From an uncultured Campylobacter sp. (GTDB lineage Bacteria; Campylobacterota; Campylobacteria; Campylobacterales; Campylobacteraceae), in NCBI RefSeq assembly GCF_938015785.1, contig NZ_CALLWC010000010.1, forward strand, positions 1 through 64,000: 64,000 bases of DNA. Reading direction: 5' to 3'. The translations under genes and the position numbers were made by a program. Below the pieces are notes generated by a model, which did not search any database, was not told where the DNA came from, and saw only the letters and a program-made list of their open reading frames with translations. Below, in pieces: positions 63,069 through 64,000 of the stretch. The first letter of the stretch is position 1; every line of letters begins with the position of its first letter.

Positions 63069-64000
63069 CTACTTTCGATTTGCGTTAGCAAGCATCAGCT
63101 TTATGCGGTTTTCTTGATTTACCGCGCTTGCGCCCGGGTCGTAGTCGATAGCGGCGATGTTTGCTTGCGGGTAGTTCTGTTTGATCTTTCGGATCATTCC
63201 GCGCGCGATGATGTGGTTTGGCAGGCAGCCGAAGGGCTGCGCGCACACGACGTTTTGTATACCGTGGCGCATAAACTCGACCATCTCCGCCGTCAGCAGC
63301 CAGCCCTCGCCCATCTTCACGCCGTGACCGATGTAGCCGTCGGCGGCGGCGCGAACCTCGCTAAATGGGCTCGGCGCGCGAAAGCCGAAACGCTTCATCT
63401 GCTTAATCATCATGCGCTGGAAAAATTCCACTACCTTAGCGACCGCAAGCGAGCCGTAATACGCCGCGCCACCCTTGCCGTAGAGCTGCTTGTCGTAGAC
63501 CGCATCGTAGATGCAGGTAAGCACGAAGTCCATCAGCCCCGTATTTACGGGCTCAGCGTTTTCGCGGATGAGGTAGGCGTTTAGGCCGTTGTTGCCGATG
63601 GGCGAGTATTTGAGATAAATTTCGCCCACGATGCCTACTTTTACTCGCGGCTTATCGTCGCGCTCGATTTTAGCGAACTGCGAGAGGATAAATTTGAAAT
63701 TTTTCTTGAGATTGAAAAACGATCTTTGATCGGTCAAATTTTTGACCCGCTCGGCGCAGAGTTCGTAAATTTCATTCGTTTGATTTTTGATCTTTTCGTA
63801 GGGCTTGCACTGATTATACAGCCCCATCATCAAATCGCCGTAAAATATCGCAGCAAAGAGCTTTAGAAGCGATTTTTTGCCGAGGCTAAATTCATTCTCA
63901 TCTAGCGAGCCAAAATTTAACGAGATCGCGGGGACGTAGCTAAAGCCGCTGTCCTCAAGCGCTTTACGAAGCAAATTTATATAGTTGCTCGCTCTGCAGC
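63069..64000 (-). CDS. 2-hydroxyacyl-CoA dehydratase/activase-related protein, 5' part missing
   Basis: A partial gene that enters from beyond the right edge; in frame upstream of the apparent TTG at 63974 the sequence reads CRASNYINLLRKAL without a stop, as in the HgdB/DUF2229-type domain of large activase proteins. The visible 310 residues include LMMGLYNQCKPYEK, KVGIVGEIYLKYSPIGNNGL and the closing FGCLPNHIIARGMIRKIKQN and DYDPGASAVNQENRIKLML, typical of proteins linking an ATPase activase to a dehydratase-like module. Exact substrate is unknown. No partner gene is visible. Confidence 0.85.
   Translation of the reverse strand, partial: CRASNYINLLRKALEDSGFSYVPAISLNFGSLDENEFSLGKKSLLKLFAAIFYGDLMMGLYNQCKPYEKIKNQTNEIYELCAERVKNLTDQRSFFNLKKNFKFILSQFAKIERDDKPRVKVGIVGEIYLKYSPIGNNGLNAYLIRENAEPVNTGLMDFVLTCIYDAVYDKQLYGKGGAAYYGSLAVAKVVEFFQRMMIKQMKRFGFRAPSPFSEVRAAADGYIGHGVKMGEGWLLTAEMVEFMRHGIQNVVCAQPFGCLPNHIIARGMIRKIKQNYPQANIAAIDYDPGASAVNQENRIKLMLANANRK

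Noticed and set aside
1..64000. CRISPR arrays, rRNA, insertion sequences, prophage, G-tract phase-variable genes
   Set aside because: I saw no regularly spaced repeats with unique spacers, no rRNA segments, no transposase or phage proteins and no long poly-G or poly-C runs.

Overview
The window looks like chromosomal DNA of an epsilonproteobacterium, most likely a Campylobacter with unusually high GC for the genus (C. gracilis or a close relative is my best guess). This rests on protein flavour and gene order: pheS-pheT-aroA-ispH-rpsA-serA beside a divergent HIT gene, rpmB/rpe/DnaQ-like exonuclease, bamD-lon, gyrA next to a ComF-type gene, and a Csd1-like M23 peptidase overlapping a bactofilin. 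These are arrangements I recall from Campylobacter and Helicobacter. Genes are separated by many long intergenic stretches packed with AAATTT/AAAATTTT words and GCGC-rich spacers. There is no rRNA, CRISPR array, insertion sequence or prophage, and only one tRNA.

Layout. 1-7.4 kb: a minus-strand block hemE, a YqhA-like membrane protein, asd, gyrA, a ComF-type phosphoribosyltransferase and a lipoprotein. 7.5-15 kb: dnaX, prs, a lipoprotein, an unknown membrane protein and a twice-frameshifted DUF6882-type pseudogene, with large gaps. 15-27 kb: lepA, then a minus-strand group of three prepilin-like proteins, hpf and a 2066-residue secreted protein closed by a strong terminator. 27-38 kb: bamD-lon, a GyrI-like protein, an EamA exporter, a short TsaC/YrdC protein, a decayed EamA fragment, and a glycerate module (GntP permease and glycerate kinase). 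38-44 kb: DnaQ-like exonuclease, rpe, rpmB, potassium channel, argJ, a small YdcH-type protein and an unknown gene. 44-49 kb: a zinc island with a Fur-family regulator divergent from znuA and a ZevA-ZevB fusion, then a DUF3137 protein. 49-58.4 kb: serA, rpsA, ispH, aroA, pheT, pheS on the minus strand. 58.5-64 kb: HIT protein, dps, M23 peptidase/bactofilin, tRNA-Ser(GCT), a lipoprotein and the 3' part of a 2-hydroxyacyl-CoA dehydratase/activase-related gene running off the window.

How it fits together. Most genes are housekeeping: translation, replication, tetrapyrrole, isoprenoid and amino-acid synthesis. The specialised parts are the minor-pilin plus giant secreted protein locus, which I read as a possible surface fibre tip or secretion system with its cargo; the zinc uptake island with a clear 6-1-6 palindromic operator; and a cell-shape module (M23 plus bactofilin).

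Most notable observations: the 2066-residue protein beside three minor pilins, one lacking Glu5; a possible programmed -1 frameshift signal late in dnaX; a ZevA-ZevB fusion under a Zur-like operator; Asn at GyrA position 90, a known quinolone-resistance position; and Ala/Ser/Asn-rich insertions in DnaX, Lon and the Zev fusion built from the same words that fill the intergenic DNA.
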